Positions 6,244 through 12,732 of a stretch of 23,120 nt of DNA are shown here, in pieces; positions within the stretch are counted from its first letter, which is position 1, and every line of letters begins with the position of its first letter. The notes beneath the pieces are model-generated. The model did no database searches and was not told the DNA's origin. It saw only the letters and a list, made by a program, of their open reading frames with translations. A program made the position numbers and the translations under genes. Origin of the DNA: a virus; IMG/VR virus record IMGVR_UViG_3300046507_000614, positions 1 to 23,120 of that record; one strand, given 5' to 3'.

Positions 6244-7183
6244 GATCACTTTCAAGATGATAGTTTTATTGGGTTTTGGATGGCTGCACAGGGCTTATGA
6301 GCAATGGCGGCGTCAAAACGTATTTAGAAAAGCTGCGCCGTTATTGATTGCTACAGGTGGAGGGCTTTTGACTCCTTCGATTTGGGAAATTGTTTTCACC
6401 AAGTCGTTAGCTTCTTATGAGGCAATCAATTCGTTAAAAACAGAAAGTTCTCCAGATTACGGTTCATTCGTAGGTATGTTCCTGGTTGGGGTTGGGGTGA
6501 TATTTTATGTTGTTTCACATTTTTGTAAAGTCGAAGAGGTAAAGGAGTTTATTTTTGATAAAAAAATTTATGGGCCCTTTTTAATAGACAAGGCTAGGGT
6601 GCATTGCTATTCCGGCTCCGTTACTCAGATTAGTGGAATTGATGTTGTTGTTACATCGGAGGATACCGATCTTAATCTCGGCAGTCTTTCAGGTACTTCT
6701 GTCTCAGGGCGCATGCGTAACATGGCTGCGAACCATGGGGTGTCAGGGGTTTCGTCTGACAACCTGTCACTTTGGATTCAAGATTGGAAGAAAAGTGTCG
6801 GTATGTTTTCCAATTTTCCTCTCGGAGAAACTGTTCCGCTAAACAATACATTCGAAGCTGCTTCTTGGGGCGTTAAGGCTATAATTTTTGCTGTAGCGCT
6901 TCGAAAAAACTCCAATCGAGTTGGAACAGTTGAAAAAGGTGCAATAGATAAAATAGTTCATAGCGCAATTACTTATGCTATAGCTAACGGATACAAAAGC
7001 ATCTTTTTTCCTGTGTTCGGAATAGGTAGTGGTAATGTCCCTCCTAAGATTGCACTTGGCTATACGGTCGATTCGGTATGTAATTATCTAAAGACTGGGG
7101 GCTATGATTTGGATGTATACATAGGTGTGTATACTTTTCATGATACTGTGAGCGTCACCACCTCTCTGGCGAAATGGGTTTGA
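6242..7183 (+). CDS. Two-helix membrane protein with C-terminal macrodomain
   Basis: A 313-aa protein with two predicted membrane helices, about residues 31-53 and 74-94. A soluble macrodomain (about 116-300) follows, the fold that binds ADP-ribose and its derivatives. Macro features seen: the strand IDVVVTSED (133-141), a helix, the strand VKAIIFAVAL (211-220), an AI..A...A helix, then SIFFPVFGIGSGNVPP (253-268), the phosphate-binding loop. The usual NAAN catalytic motif after the first strand is replaced by TSED, so MacroD-type hydrolysis is unlikely and binding or sensing more likely. Two helices plus macro is also the plan of the ThsA effector of type II Thoeris. The ATG has a GGGAGG ribosome site five bases upstream. 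The DNA is very AT-rich (6541-6600: 18 of 60 G+C). Confidence 0.75.
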   Translation: MITFKMIVLLGFGWLHRAYEQWRRQNVFRKAAPLLIATGGGLLTPSIWEIVFTKSLASYEAINSLKTESSPDYGSFVGMFLVGVGVIFYVVSHFCKVEEVKEFIFDKKIYGPFLIDKARVHCYSGSVTQISGIDVVVTSEDTDLNLGSLSGTSVSGRMRNMAANHGVSGVSSDNLSLWIQDWKKSVGMFSNFPLGETVPLNNTFEAASWGVKAIIFAVALRKNSNRVGTVEKGAIDKIVHSAITYAIANGYKSIFFPVFGIGSGNVPPKIALGYTVDSVCNYLKTGGYDLDVYIGVYTFHDTVSVTTSLAKWV

Positions 7184-7186
7184 CCT

Positions 7187-7642
7187 ATGGTAGTGGAGGA
7201 TCTGCGCTGCCTTAGGTTGACTTGTAATTCTATAAGGCTCGGTTATACGTCGGGTGTTTTTGATCTTTTTCATCATGGGCACGCTTCCTATTTGGAAGAG
7301 TGCAGAAAACTATGTGATGTACTTGTGGTGGGTGTAGATGCTGATGCCATGGTTAGGCGTAATAAAGAAGAAGGGAGACCAATTCAGTCGGCAAAGGATC
7401 GTCTAGCAAAAGTCAGCGAGATGGTTGAGTATTGCTTTTTGAAAGAGAAGCCATCTATTTTTTATATTGAAATTTTGCGTCCTTCTTATCATTTTTTCTC
7501 CAGTGAGAAAATATTGCGTCCTGAACATGTTTCAATAATATCGTCAATTGAAGGATTTGTGGGGCTGTTTACAATTCCATACGTTGATGGCATATCAACA
7601 ACGGAAATTTTGCGGCTGAAAATGGACAAGTCGATCAGCTAA
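7187..7642 (+). CDS. TagD/RfaE-like HxGH nucleotidyltransferase
   Basis: A 151-aa protein of the cytidylyltransferase-like superfamily, which joins a nucleoside monophosphate from CTP or ATP to a phosphorylated substrate. The two diagnostic motifs are present: GVFDLFHHGH (HxGH at 29-32) and GISTTEI (135-141). Between them RRNKEEGRPIQSAKDRL matches the loop of TagD and of the adenylyltransferase half of RfaE/HldE. It lies three bases after the macrodomain stop, with no clear ribosome site, which suggests coupled translation. Its stop overlaps the cI stop by three bases. The substrate is unknown; an ADP-ribose or NAD-related substrate is only a guess from the neighbours. It shares the low GC of the cassette. 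Confidence 0.78.
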   Translation: MVVEDLRCLRLTCNSIRLGYTSGVFDLFHHGHASYLEECRKLCDVLVVGVDADAMVRRNKEEGRPIQSAKDRLAKVSEMVEYCFLKEKPSIFYIEILRPSYHFFSSEKILRPEHVSIISSIEGFVGLFTIPYVDGISTTEILRLKMDKSIS

Positions 7643-8286
7643 AGCTCTGAGATGATCCATCTGGCTCTGCCGCAGATTGTCCATTCCTCTGTCATGCGGA
7701 TAATTCTTTCTGGCCAATCAGGGTTTATGGCATAAAGATATTGTTCGCCACCTTCTTGTTTAAGTTGCTTCAATGTCGCGGCTTGATCACGTGTTCTCTT
7801 CGCAGCGACGTAATGGCCGGGTAGAGCTTCAAGCGCAGGATCAATTACGATTTTATCGCCCTCCATAAATTTGGGTTCCATGCTTATTCCCTCAACCCGA
7901 AGGATGAAAGCACGGGGCCCCACGGGGCCGGGCGCATCAATCCATTCTTCTGCATCTCTCGGATCGAAAGTGCCGTGAGCCTCACACCACGCTCCCGCAG
8001 CAATTGATCCTATCACTGGCAATTTACGTCCTGTGTGGCTGAGAACCGTAGCGTTATTGAATTCACCTAACCCGTAAGGCATGTCTAGATAGCCGCTGTG
8101 GAGGCTTAAAGCTTTCTCAATCTCACGAGCTATCTGATCGCCGATCCCCTTCGTTGGATTCTTGCCGCCGAACGCGCTGACCTGGGCAGGTGCTTTACCC
8201 AATAGATCGGCTATGTCAGTCAGGCGAAGTTTTTTCTCGGCCAAAACTCGTCGGAAATTTTGTAGGCGTGTGTCAGAGATTTTCAT
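7639..8286 (-). CDS. cI: Phage repressor CI (HTH + S24 peptidase)
   Basis: A 215-aa lysogeny repressor of the LexA/CI type. The N-terminus carries a helix-turn-helix (RLTDIADLLGKAPAQVSAFG, residues 21-40). The C-terminal half is an S24 autoprotease: cleavage site Ala97-Gly98 (IAAGAW), nucleophile Ser135 (VEGISMEPKF) and Lys173 (ATLKQL). RecA-stimulated self-cleavage in the SOS response should therefore induce the prophage. The ATG at 8286 has no obvious ribosome site; a TTG two codons upstream is an alternative. The transcript may have little or no leader, since operator 8304-8322 sits only 18 bases upstream. It is divergent from cro. Confidence 0.92.
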   Translation of the reverse strand: MKISDTRLQNFRRVLAEKKLRLTDIADLLGKAPAQVSAFGGKNPTKGIGDQIAREIEKALSLHSGYLDMPYGLGEFNNATVLSHTGRKLPVIGSIAAGAWCEAHGTFDPRDAEEWIDAPGPVGPRAFILRVEGISMEPKFMEGDKIVIDPALEALPGHYVAAKRTRDQAATLKQLKQEGGEQYLYAINPDWPERIIRMTEEWTICGRARWIISEL

Positions 8287-8303
8287 CTGCAAATATTGGC
8301 GAA

Positions 8304-8322
8304 ATTAACCAACAGGGTGAAT
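8304..8322. promoter_or_regulatory. CI operator next to cI
   Basis: ATTAACC-N5-GGTGAAT, one mismatch from the perfect dyad seen at 5601. It lies 18 bases before the cI start codon and so probably serves autoregulation of cI. Its start is 40 bp from that of the cro-side copy, close to a whole number of helical turns. Confidence 0.68.
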
Positions 8323-8335
8323 GTCCTTGTGGGTG

Positions 8336-8364
8336 TTGATAAAAATAACCTTATAGGTTAATTT
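8336..8364 (+). promoter_or_regulatory. cro promoter (PR-like) with embedded operator
   Basis: TTGATA (8336-8341), a 17-base spacer and TAATTT (8359-8364) form a plausible sigma-70 promoter. The operator AATAACC-N5-GGTTAAT (8344-8362) fills the spacer. Transcription would enter cro about 20 bases downstream and then the replication genes. Confidence 0.65.
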
Positions 8365-8383
8365 ATGGCTGGGAGAACATCAC

Positions 8384-8617
8384 ATGAAGCTTCGCAAATA
8401 CATCAATTCTCTGGACGCAGATGGCTTGGCGGGTTATGCCGGCCGTTGCCGTATTGCAGAGAGCTATTTACGCCTCCACGTCAAATATGCGAGCAAGGAT
8501 CCTAGCGTTTCTCTGATCAAGTCTTTGGCCCGAGAAAGCGAGGGTTACGTTTCGTTGGCTGAGGTTCTGGAGCATTTTGGTGTCACCGAAAATGTTTCGA
8601 TAAACAAAATGAAATAA
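8384..8617 (+). CDS. cro: YdaS-like Cro regulator
   Basis: A 77-aa DNA-binding protein of the YdaS/Cro type, the usual opponent of CI in such immunity regions. The pattern KLRKYINSLDADGLAGYAGRC, then AESYLRLHV, gives the helix-turn-helix with a characteristic GRC-x4-YLRLHV stretch. A GGGAGA ribosome site lies eight bases before the ATG. It is the first gene of the rightward early operon, driven by the promoter at 8336-8364 and divergent from cI. Calling it Cro rests on position and family; direct DNA binding to the shared operators is expected but not shown here. Confidence 0.8.
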   Translation: MKLRKYINSLDADGLAGYAGRCRIAESYLRLHVKYASKDPSVSLIKSLARESEGYVSLAEVLEHFGVTENVSINKMK

Positions 8618-8948
8618 CTAGAAAAAAGGCGACCAAAAGGTCGCCCAGTTCCTCCCGGCACGCACCACCACAGCGCTGTCGGGTCGCGATAAAGATAGGC
8701 GGGCACACCACATGCAACCACCTCTCTTTATCGCGCTTTCCCAAGGCTCGGAAGCCTTGGTGTTGCTGCCTTTTCCACCACAGATTAGGCAGCTGTTGCG
8801 CCAAGGGTGAGCAACGGATTGCTCGCCCCGGCACGGTGCCGGTATCGATCCCGAAGATCTAGCCGGCGTTTGGGCCCTTTCAAGCCACGCGGCAAATGTA
8901 TCACCACTGCATGCCGCGCGGCACTGGCAACTTACAAGGATTAATGCC
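8618..8948 (-). ncRNA. Hairpin-rich gap, possible structured RNA or Ash-like region
   Basis: This 330-bp gap between cro and the CII-like gene is full of perfect hairpins. There is an 11-bp stem (8685-8695 with 8725-8735), an 8-bp stem (8741-8760, loop CGGA), a 6-bp stem (8809-8824, loop CGGA again), another 6-bp stem (8828-8842, loop CGG) and a 12-bp palindrome (8912-8923). Together with the minus-strand terminator at 8628-8645 this suggests a leftward structured RNA. A minus-strand frame of up to 110 aa (from 8950) contains SNTKASEPWESAIKRGG and ends WATFWSPFF inside the terminator. It resembles the poorly understood Ash/Icd-like frames of P4-type immunity regions and may be a by-product of the RNA. 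No convincing plus-strand gene lies here. Confidence 0.4.
8628..8645 (-). terminator. Intrinsic terminator for leftward transcription
   Basis: A perfect 7-bp stem (GGCGACC, loop AAAA, GGTCGCC) has six A residues directly before it on the plus strand, so a minus-strand transcript would end in a hairpin plus U6. No such U-run follows on the plus strand. It therefore ends an RNA coming leftward from the 8.65-8.95 kb gap and shields cro from antisense transcription. Confidence 0.7.
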
Positions 8949-9467
8949 ATGAGCCGTATCGCTCTGAGTTCTGTTGAGCGGGCGCAGCGGGAAGTTTTGC
9001 CGCTCGATCTCGCGCTTTACCATGCCGCACGGGACTACCCCGGCGGCGCTGCTGCCATCGCCGCCACTACCGGCCGGAATGCGACCACGCTGCAGCACAA
9101 GCTTTCCCCAACCCACCCCAGCCACACGGTGAACATCCAAGAGTTCGGCGAGATTCTGGAGCTGACCAAGGATCGCCGCATTCTGGATGCGGTGCATGCA
9201 TTGGTCGGTGATACGACTTGGCAGGAGCTGGCTGAGGCGTACACCAATGACATGCCGGAGACGTTGACCACCGGGATTGCCGAGTACTTCCGACAGGTCG
9301 CGGATCTGGCGGATACCTGGGCCAAGAGCATTGGCGACGGGGTAGTTTCTGATGAAGAACTGGCCGCGATACGCCTGCAGGTTTTTCGAGGCATTCAAGG
9401 ATTGTTGGGGTTGTTCAACCGCGCCACCTACGTCAATCAGACGACGCGGGGTACTGATCGTGGTTGA
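8949..9467 (+). CDS. CII-like phage regulatory protein (CP76 family)
   Basis: A 172-aa protein of the CII/CP76 phage regulator family. The N-terminal half has the family pattern ALYHAARDYPGGAAAIAATT, then TLQHKLSPTHPSHTVNIQEF, then ILELTKDRRILDAVHAL, i.e. a helix-turn-helix domain. The C-terminal half is helical (EYFRQVADLADTWAKSI) and probably serves oligomerisation. Such proteins influence the lysis-lysogeny choice or early gene expression. An AAGGA ribosome site precedes the ATG. The 3' end overlaps the TraR-like gene by 8 bp, tying it to the replication operon. Confidence 0.8.
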   Translation: MSRIALSSVERAQREVLPLDLALYHAARDYPGGAAAIAATTGRNATTLQHKLSPTHPSHTVNIQEFGEILELTKDRRILDAVHALVGDTTWQELAEAYTNDMPETLTTGIAEYFRQVADLADTWAKSIGDGVVSDEELAAIRLQVFRGIQGLLGLFNRATYVNQTTRGTDRG

Positions 9468-9690
9468 TATCGTCGACTTCGCTAATGAACTGGTGCAAGA
9501 GCGTATTGATCAAGCGCTCGCTGCACGTCTCCTCGCCGCCAAGCCAGCTTTGGCGGCGCATTCGTTTCTGTTCTGTGAAACCTGCGATGGCCCGATCCCG
9601 GAGGCTCGCCGTTTGGCGCAGCCAGGCTGTACACAATGCGTCGATTGTCTTTCCCTCGCGGAATTGAAGGGGGCGCGTCATGCTCGATGA
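9460..9690 (+). CDS. TraR/DksA-type C4 zinc-finger protein
   Basis: A 76-aa protein of the TraR/DksA family, whose members bind in the secondary channel of RNA polymerase and alter promoter output without needing ppGpp. The C4 zinc finger is complete: FCETCDGPIPEARR, then GCTQCVDC. The N-terminal helix (ANELVQERIDQALAARLL) is shorter than in DksA, as usual for phage and plasmid versions. I start it at the GTG at 9460, which is followed directly by the typical VDIVDFAN beginning and overlaps the CII-like gene. The frame continues upstream to an ATG at 9352, but that part is a shadow. It overlaps the primase gene by 11 bp. Confidence 0.82.
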   Translation: MVDIVDFANELVQERIDQALAARLLAAKPALAAHSFLFCETCDGPIPEARRLAQPGCTQCVDCLSLAELKGARHAR

Positions 9691-11896
9691 AGTGTTGGGG
9701 CAGTTCACAGATTACGGTCTTGAGCCAGCGCAGCCCTTGGTGTTCGGCAAGCTGACTCGCTGCAAGACTTCTCAGGACAAGGGCAAGGAAAAGAACGGTT
9801 GGTATGTCGTTCACGAGCAGCGCACGGAGAAAGGCGAGACGCTGATCTTCGGCGCGTTCGGTGACTGGCGCTCCGGTGAGTCTCAAAAGATCAAGGTCAA
9901 GGCTGGACGGATGTCGCCTGAAGAACGCGAAGTTATGCGCGCTCGACAGGAGGAGGCCAAACGCCGCGCGGCTGAGATCTCGGCCAACGCGGCACGTCGT
10001 GCTGCGAAGCGTGCAGCGGGTATGTTCAAACGCATGCCAGAGAAGGGCCGTAGCGACTATCTGGATCGCAAGCAGATTGTTGGCTTTGGCGTTCGGTATG
10101 CGCCCCGCACCGGTGCGTTTCTGGTGCCGATGAGCAATTTGCGCGACGAGATTGTCGGACTGCAGGTGGTGTTCCCGACCAAGCAAGAGGACACCGGTCG
10201 GGACAAGTCCTATTGGCCTTACGGCATGTCGAAGGAGGGCGCTTTCCATCTGATCGGGCCGCACCCGGATCCGGGCGAGCCGGTGCTGGTGTGTGAGGGC
10301 TACGCGACCGGCGCAAGTCTGCATATGGCCACGTCATTGACCGTGGCCGTTGCGTTTGATGCGGGCAATTTGCTGGTGGTTTGCAAGGCCGTGCGCGAGC
10401 GTTTCGCCGGTTGCCCGTTGATCATCTGCCGAGACGATGACTGGAAGACCACGAAGCCGAATGGCGATGCGTGGAACCCCGGTGAAGAGAAAGCGAACAA
10501 CGCGGCGCTGATTGTCGGCGGCCAGGTGGTCGCGCCGATCTTTTCCGGTGAACGGGAAGCCAAGTGGACTGACTTCAACGACCTGCATGTTGCAGAAGGT
10601 TTGGAAGCTGTGCGTCGTCAGGTGCTGGCAGTGGTCAAGCCGCCGGCTGCTGGTGGTTGGAAGGATCTGCTGGCGCGTAGCGAAAGTGGCGCACTGATTG
10701 CGCACATGCAGAATGTCGAGTTGATCTTGGCCAATGATGAGCGTTGGGCCGGGGTCATCAGTTACAGCGCGTTCAGTTCAAAGCTCGTCAAGCTACGTGC
10801 GGCGCCGTATGGCGGCGGCACGGGCGATTGGGCGGACATTGACGATGTGCGGGTGATGAAGTGGCTCGCGCAGCAGTACAACTTGCGGGTCAAGGCCTCG
10901 CATGTGATCGAGGCGGTGAGTGTGGTTGCGCATGACCATGCTTTTCATCCAGTACGGCAATACCTGCGCAAGCTTGAGTGGGACAGGGTGCCGCGTCTTG
11001 AAAGTTGGCTGACTGAGGTCATGGGCGTTAAGGCGACTGACTACTCGTCGAAGGTCGGCAAGCGCTGGTTGTTGTCGGCAGTGGCGCGGGTGATGAAGCC
11101 TGGCTGTAAGGCAGACTCGGTGATGATTCTGGAGGGTGCGCAGGGCGCGGGTAAATCTACGGCGATGAGTATTCTGGGCGGCGAGTGGTTTATGGACACG
11201 CCGTTTGCGTTGGGTGACAAGGACGGCTTTCAAGCGATCCGGGGCAAGTGGATCGTTGAGTTGGGAGAGCTGGACAGCTTCAACAAGGCTGAGAGTACCA
11301 AGGCCAAGCAGTTCTTTTCGGCGTCCACCGACACTTATCGCGAAAGCTATGGCCGCAGAACGATGGACGTGCCACGCCAGTGTGTTTTCGTGGGTACGAC
11401 CAACCAAGACGAGTACCTGAAAGATGCCACGGGCAACCGGCGGTATTGGCCGGTGGCGTGTACCAAGGTGGATCTTGAGCTGTTGCGATCGATGCGCGAT
11501 CAGCTGTGGGCCGAAGCGGTGTTCTGTTACGACGCGGGCGATCTTTGGTGGGTGACGCTGGACGAGGCGCCTATGTTCGGCGAGGAGCAGGACGAGCGCT
11601 TCGTCGTGGATGAGTGGGAAGGGCCGATTCTGACCTGGTTGGAAGAGTCGCAGATTGGCGAAACCACCACCGGCAGTGAGGTGCTGGCCAGTGCGCTGAA
11701 GTTGGACTTTGGGCATTGGGGCAAGCCGGAGCAGATGCGGGTCGGGGCGATCATGCATCGATTGGGTTGGCGGCGCGTGCGGTTGCCTGCGTTGGCTAAG
11801 AGCGGGCAGCGGCCATGGGCTTACAAGAAACCGGCAGGGTGGGGCGGTGCCTCGGCGCTGCAGCGTGAAGCGTTGGAGGAGCCTTGTTTTGATTAA
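9680..11896 (+). CDS. Phage DNA primase-helicase (Toprim + VirE-type P-loop)
   Basis: A 738-aa replication protein. The N-terminal third holds a Toprim primase domain (about 130-300) with acidic residues at VLVCEGYATGASL (Glu206) and ICRDDDW (about 252-254). A P-loop ATPase of the VirE type follows, with Walker A GAQGAGKS (486-493) and Walker B around KWIVELGELD (523-532). GTTNQDEYLKDATGNRRYW (about 572-590) contains the usual sensor and arginine-finger region. It primes and unwinds phage DNA at the origin. The ATG has a GGGGG-type ribosome site and overlaps the TraR-like gene. No N-terminal zinc ribbon is obvious. The TAA overlaps the next start by 8 bp. Confidence 0.88.
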   Translation: MLDEVLGQFTDYGLEPAQPLVFGKLTRCKTSQDKGKEKNGWYVVHEQRTEKGETLIFGAFGDWRSGESQKIKVKAGRMSPEEREVMRARQEEAKRRAAEISANAARRAAKRAAGMFKRMPEKGRSDYLDRKQIVGFGVRYAPRTGAFLVPMSNLRDEIVGLQVVFPTKQEDTGRDKSYWPYGMSKEGAFHLIGPHPDPGEPVLVCEGYATGASLHMATSLTVAVAFDAGNLLVVCKAVRERFAGCPLIICRDDDWKTTKPNGDAWNPGEEKANNAALIVGGQVVAPIFSGEREAKWTDFNDLHVAEGLEAVRRQVLAVVKPPAAGGWKDLLARSESGALIAHMQNVELILANDERWAGVISYSAFSSKLVKLRAAPYGGGTGDWADIDDVRVMKWLAQQYNLRVKASHVIEAVSVVAHDHAFHPVRQYLRKLEWDRVPRLESWLTEVMGVKATDYSSKVGKRWLLSAVARVMKPGCKADSVMILEGAQGAGKSTAMSILGGEWFMDTPFALGDKDGFQAIRGKWIVELGELDSFNKAESTKAKQFFSASTDTYRESYGRRTMDVPRQCVFVGTTNQDEYLKDATGNRRYWPVACTKVDLELLRSMRDQLWAEAVFCYDAGDLWWVTLDEAPMFGEEQDERFVVDEWEGPILTWLEESQIGETTTGSEVLASALKLDFGHWGKPEQMRVGAIMHRLGWRRVRLPALAKSGQRPWAYKKPAGWGGASALQREALEEPCFD

Positions 11897-12248
11897 GGAG
11901 ATCGATTCGCTGCTTCGGTTGTGGGCGCAGGAGCTGCATTCAGAACATTCGAAAGGGGGCCTGGCTGGGGGAAATATGGTTGCCATGATGATGGAGAGCA
12001 ACGGGCAACTGATCAGAGGGCGGCGTGCATTCCGTGCGCCGCTCGAAAGTTCGTTGGACATTGAGCTGATCGTGACTAAGCACCTCGCGCCGGAGCTGGA
12101 GACGGTGGTGCGTGAGCATTACTGCACGCTTGATGTTGATATGCGCCTGCGGTATGCCCACTGCGGTTGCGGCCGCGACACGTACTACCAGCGTTTGCAT
12201 GAGGCACATCTGCAGATCTTCGGCGTGATGATGGGGCAGGCTGCGTGA
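11889..12248 (+). CDS. Probable late-gene regulator (Q/ArpU-like)
   Basis: A 119-aa protein placed between the replication and late genes. The C-terminal part (PELETVVREHYCTLDVDMRL, then CGCGRDTYYQRLHEAHLQI) looks like the sigma-70 region 4-type helix-turn-helix of Q-like and ArpU-like phage regulators. I chose the TTG at 11889 because it sits eight bases after a strong GGAGGAG ribosome site and overlaps the primase stop by 8 bp. The frame is open upstream, but there it is a shadow of the primase gene. The terminator at 12733-12758 downstream fits a protein that lets polymerase reach the late genes. Whether it acts by antitermination or as an activator cannot be read here. Confidence 0.6.
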   Translation: MIKEIDSLLRLWAQELHSEHSKGGLAGGNMVAMMMESNGQLIRGRRAFRAPLESSLDIELIVTKHLAPELETVVREHYCTLDVDMRLRYAHCGCGRDTYYQRLHEAHLQIFGVMMGQAA

Positions 12249-12274
12249 CCCCAAGTATTCGTCCGGCTGTTACT

Positions 12275-12550
12275 GTCCCACTGGCCCGTCTTGTCTCGCT
12301 GCGTTTTGATGCAGTAGGACAGGTGCGGGCCTTGTCGTTGTTGGGTTGTCCCACCGTCCCGCCTAGTAGTGCCTCCCGCCCGTGTGAGCGTAGCGGGCGA
12401 GCACTACGCGCTTACGCGCGAACGCGTGTTCTTTAAATTTCTTCCTTTACACGAGAAAGTAGAAAGATAAGTAGGACAGTGGGACGAAGCCCCGAATTTA
12501 GGCGCTCTCAGGCGTCCCACTTCGATTCTGAAAAGTGGGACGTATGGGAC
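12275..12550. repeat. GTGGGAC heptamer repeats, candidate replication origin or RNA switch
   Basis: In a stretch without convincing genes, GTGGGAC occurs at 12479-12485 and 12535-12541, and its complement GTCCCAC at 12275-12281, 12348-12354 and 12514-12520. One-mismatch copies lie at 12314-12320, 12356-12362, 12471-12477 and 12544-12550. An AT-rich stretch (about 12428-12475) lies between the copies. This is the layout of an iteron origin beside its primase-helicase gene. As RNA, GTGGGACG 12479-12486 and 12535-12542 could each pair with CGTCCCAC 12513-12520, giving two exclusive hairpins. Which reading is right is open. Confidence 0.45.
12366..12407. repeat. Two-step hairpin in the late-leader region
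   Basis: An outer 7-bp stem (GTAGTGC 12366-12372 with GCACTAC 12401-12407) encloses an inner 6-bp stem (CGCCCG 12377-12382 with CGGGCG 12394-12399). No U-run follows, so it is not a simple terminator. It lies among the GTGGGAC repeats and could belong to an origin or leader structure. Confidence 0.45.
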
Positions 12551-12684
12551 ACCACAGCAGCAACAGATTGCCGGGGAGGTGTATTCGCCGACATTCGCTA
12601 GGCGTTCACCCTGCGTTACCCACTTATTCACCGGGTGGCATTAAAACAGGGTTGCTGCCACCGGAATCGACCTGTAAAAAGTAG
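12535..12684 (+). CDS. Possible small phage ORF (low confidence)
   Basis: An open frame of 49 codons from a GTG at 12535, or 46 from the ATG at 12544, reads MGHHSSNRLPGRCIRRHS and ends PPESTCKK. It has no good ribosome site and overlaps the repeat region. The basic, Cys- and Pro-containing composition is unremarkable. I list it because the end resembles short frames I associate with this position in Pseudomonas prophages, but it may be non-coding leader. Confidence 0.2.
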   Translation: MGRMGHHSSNRLPGRCIRRHSLGVHPALPTYSPGGIKTGLLPPESTCKK

Positions 12685-12732
12685 TCATCTTCGATAGGTG
12701 CGACCGCAGAGAGCGGCAGGCACCACACCACC

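Noticed and set aside
5623-7183. A classic DarTG toxin-antitoxin pair
   Set aside because: The ART lacks DarT features, the genes are divergent rather than in one operon, and the macro protein is membrane-anchored without an NAAN motif. The comparison is kept only as an alternative.
9352-9459. ATG-initiated upstream extension of the TraR/DksA-like protein
   Set aside because: These 36 codons overlap the CII-like gene in another frame and do not resemble the family; the GTG at 9460 fits better.
10793-12061. Long minus-strand frame (422 codons) across the primase-helicase gene
   Set aside because: It is exactly antisense to a well-supported gene, is rich in Arg, His and Pro as expected of a GC-rich shadow frame, and has no recognisable domain.
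12404-12631. Minus-strand frame of 75 codons in the repeat region
   Set aside because: No ribosome site, no neighbour on that strand and no domain; it crosses the GTGGGAC repeats.
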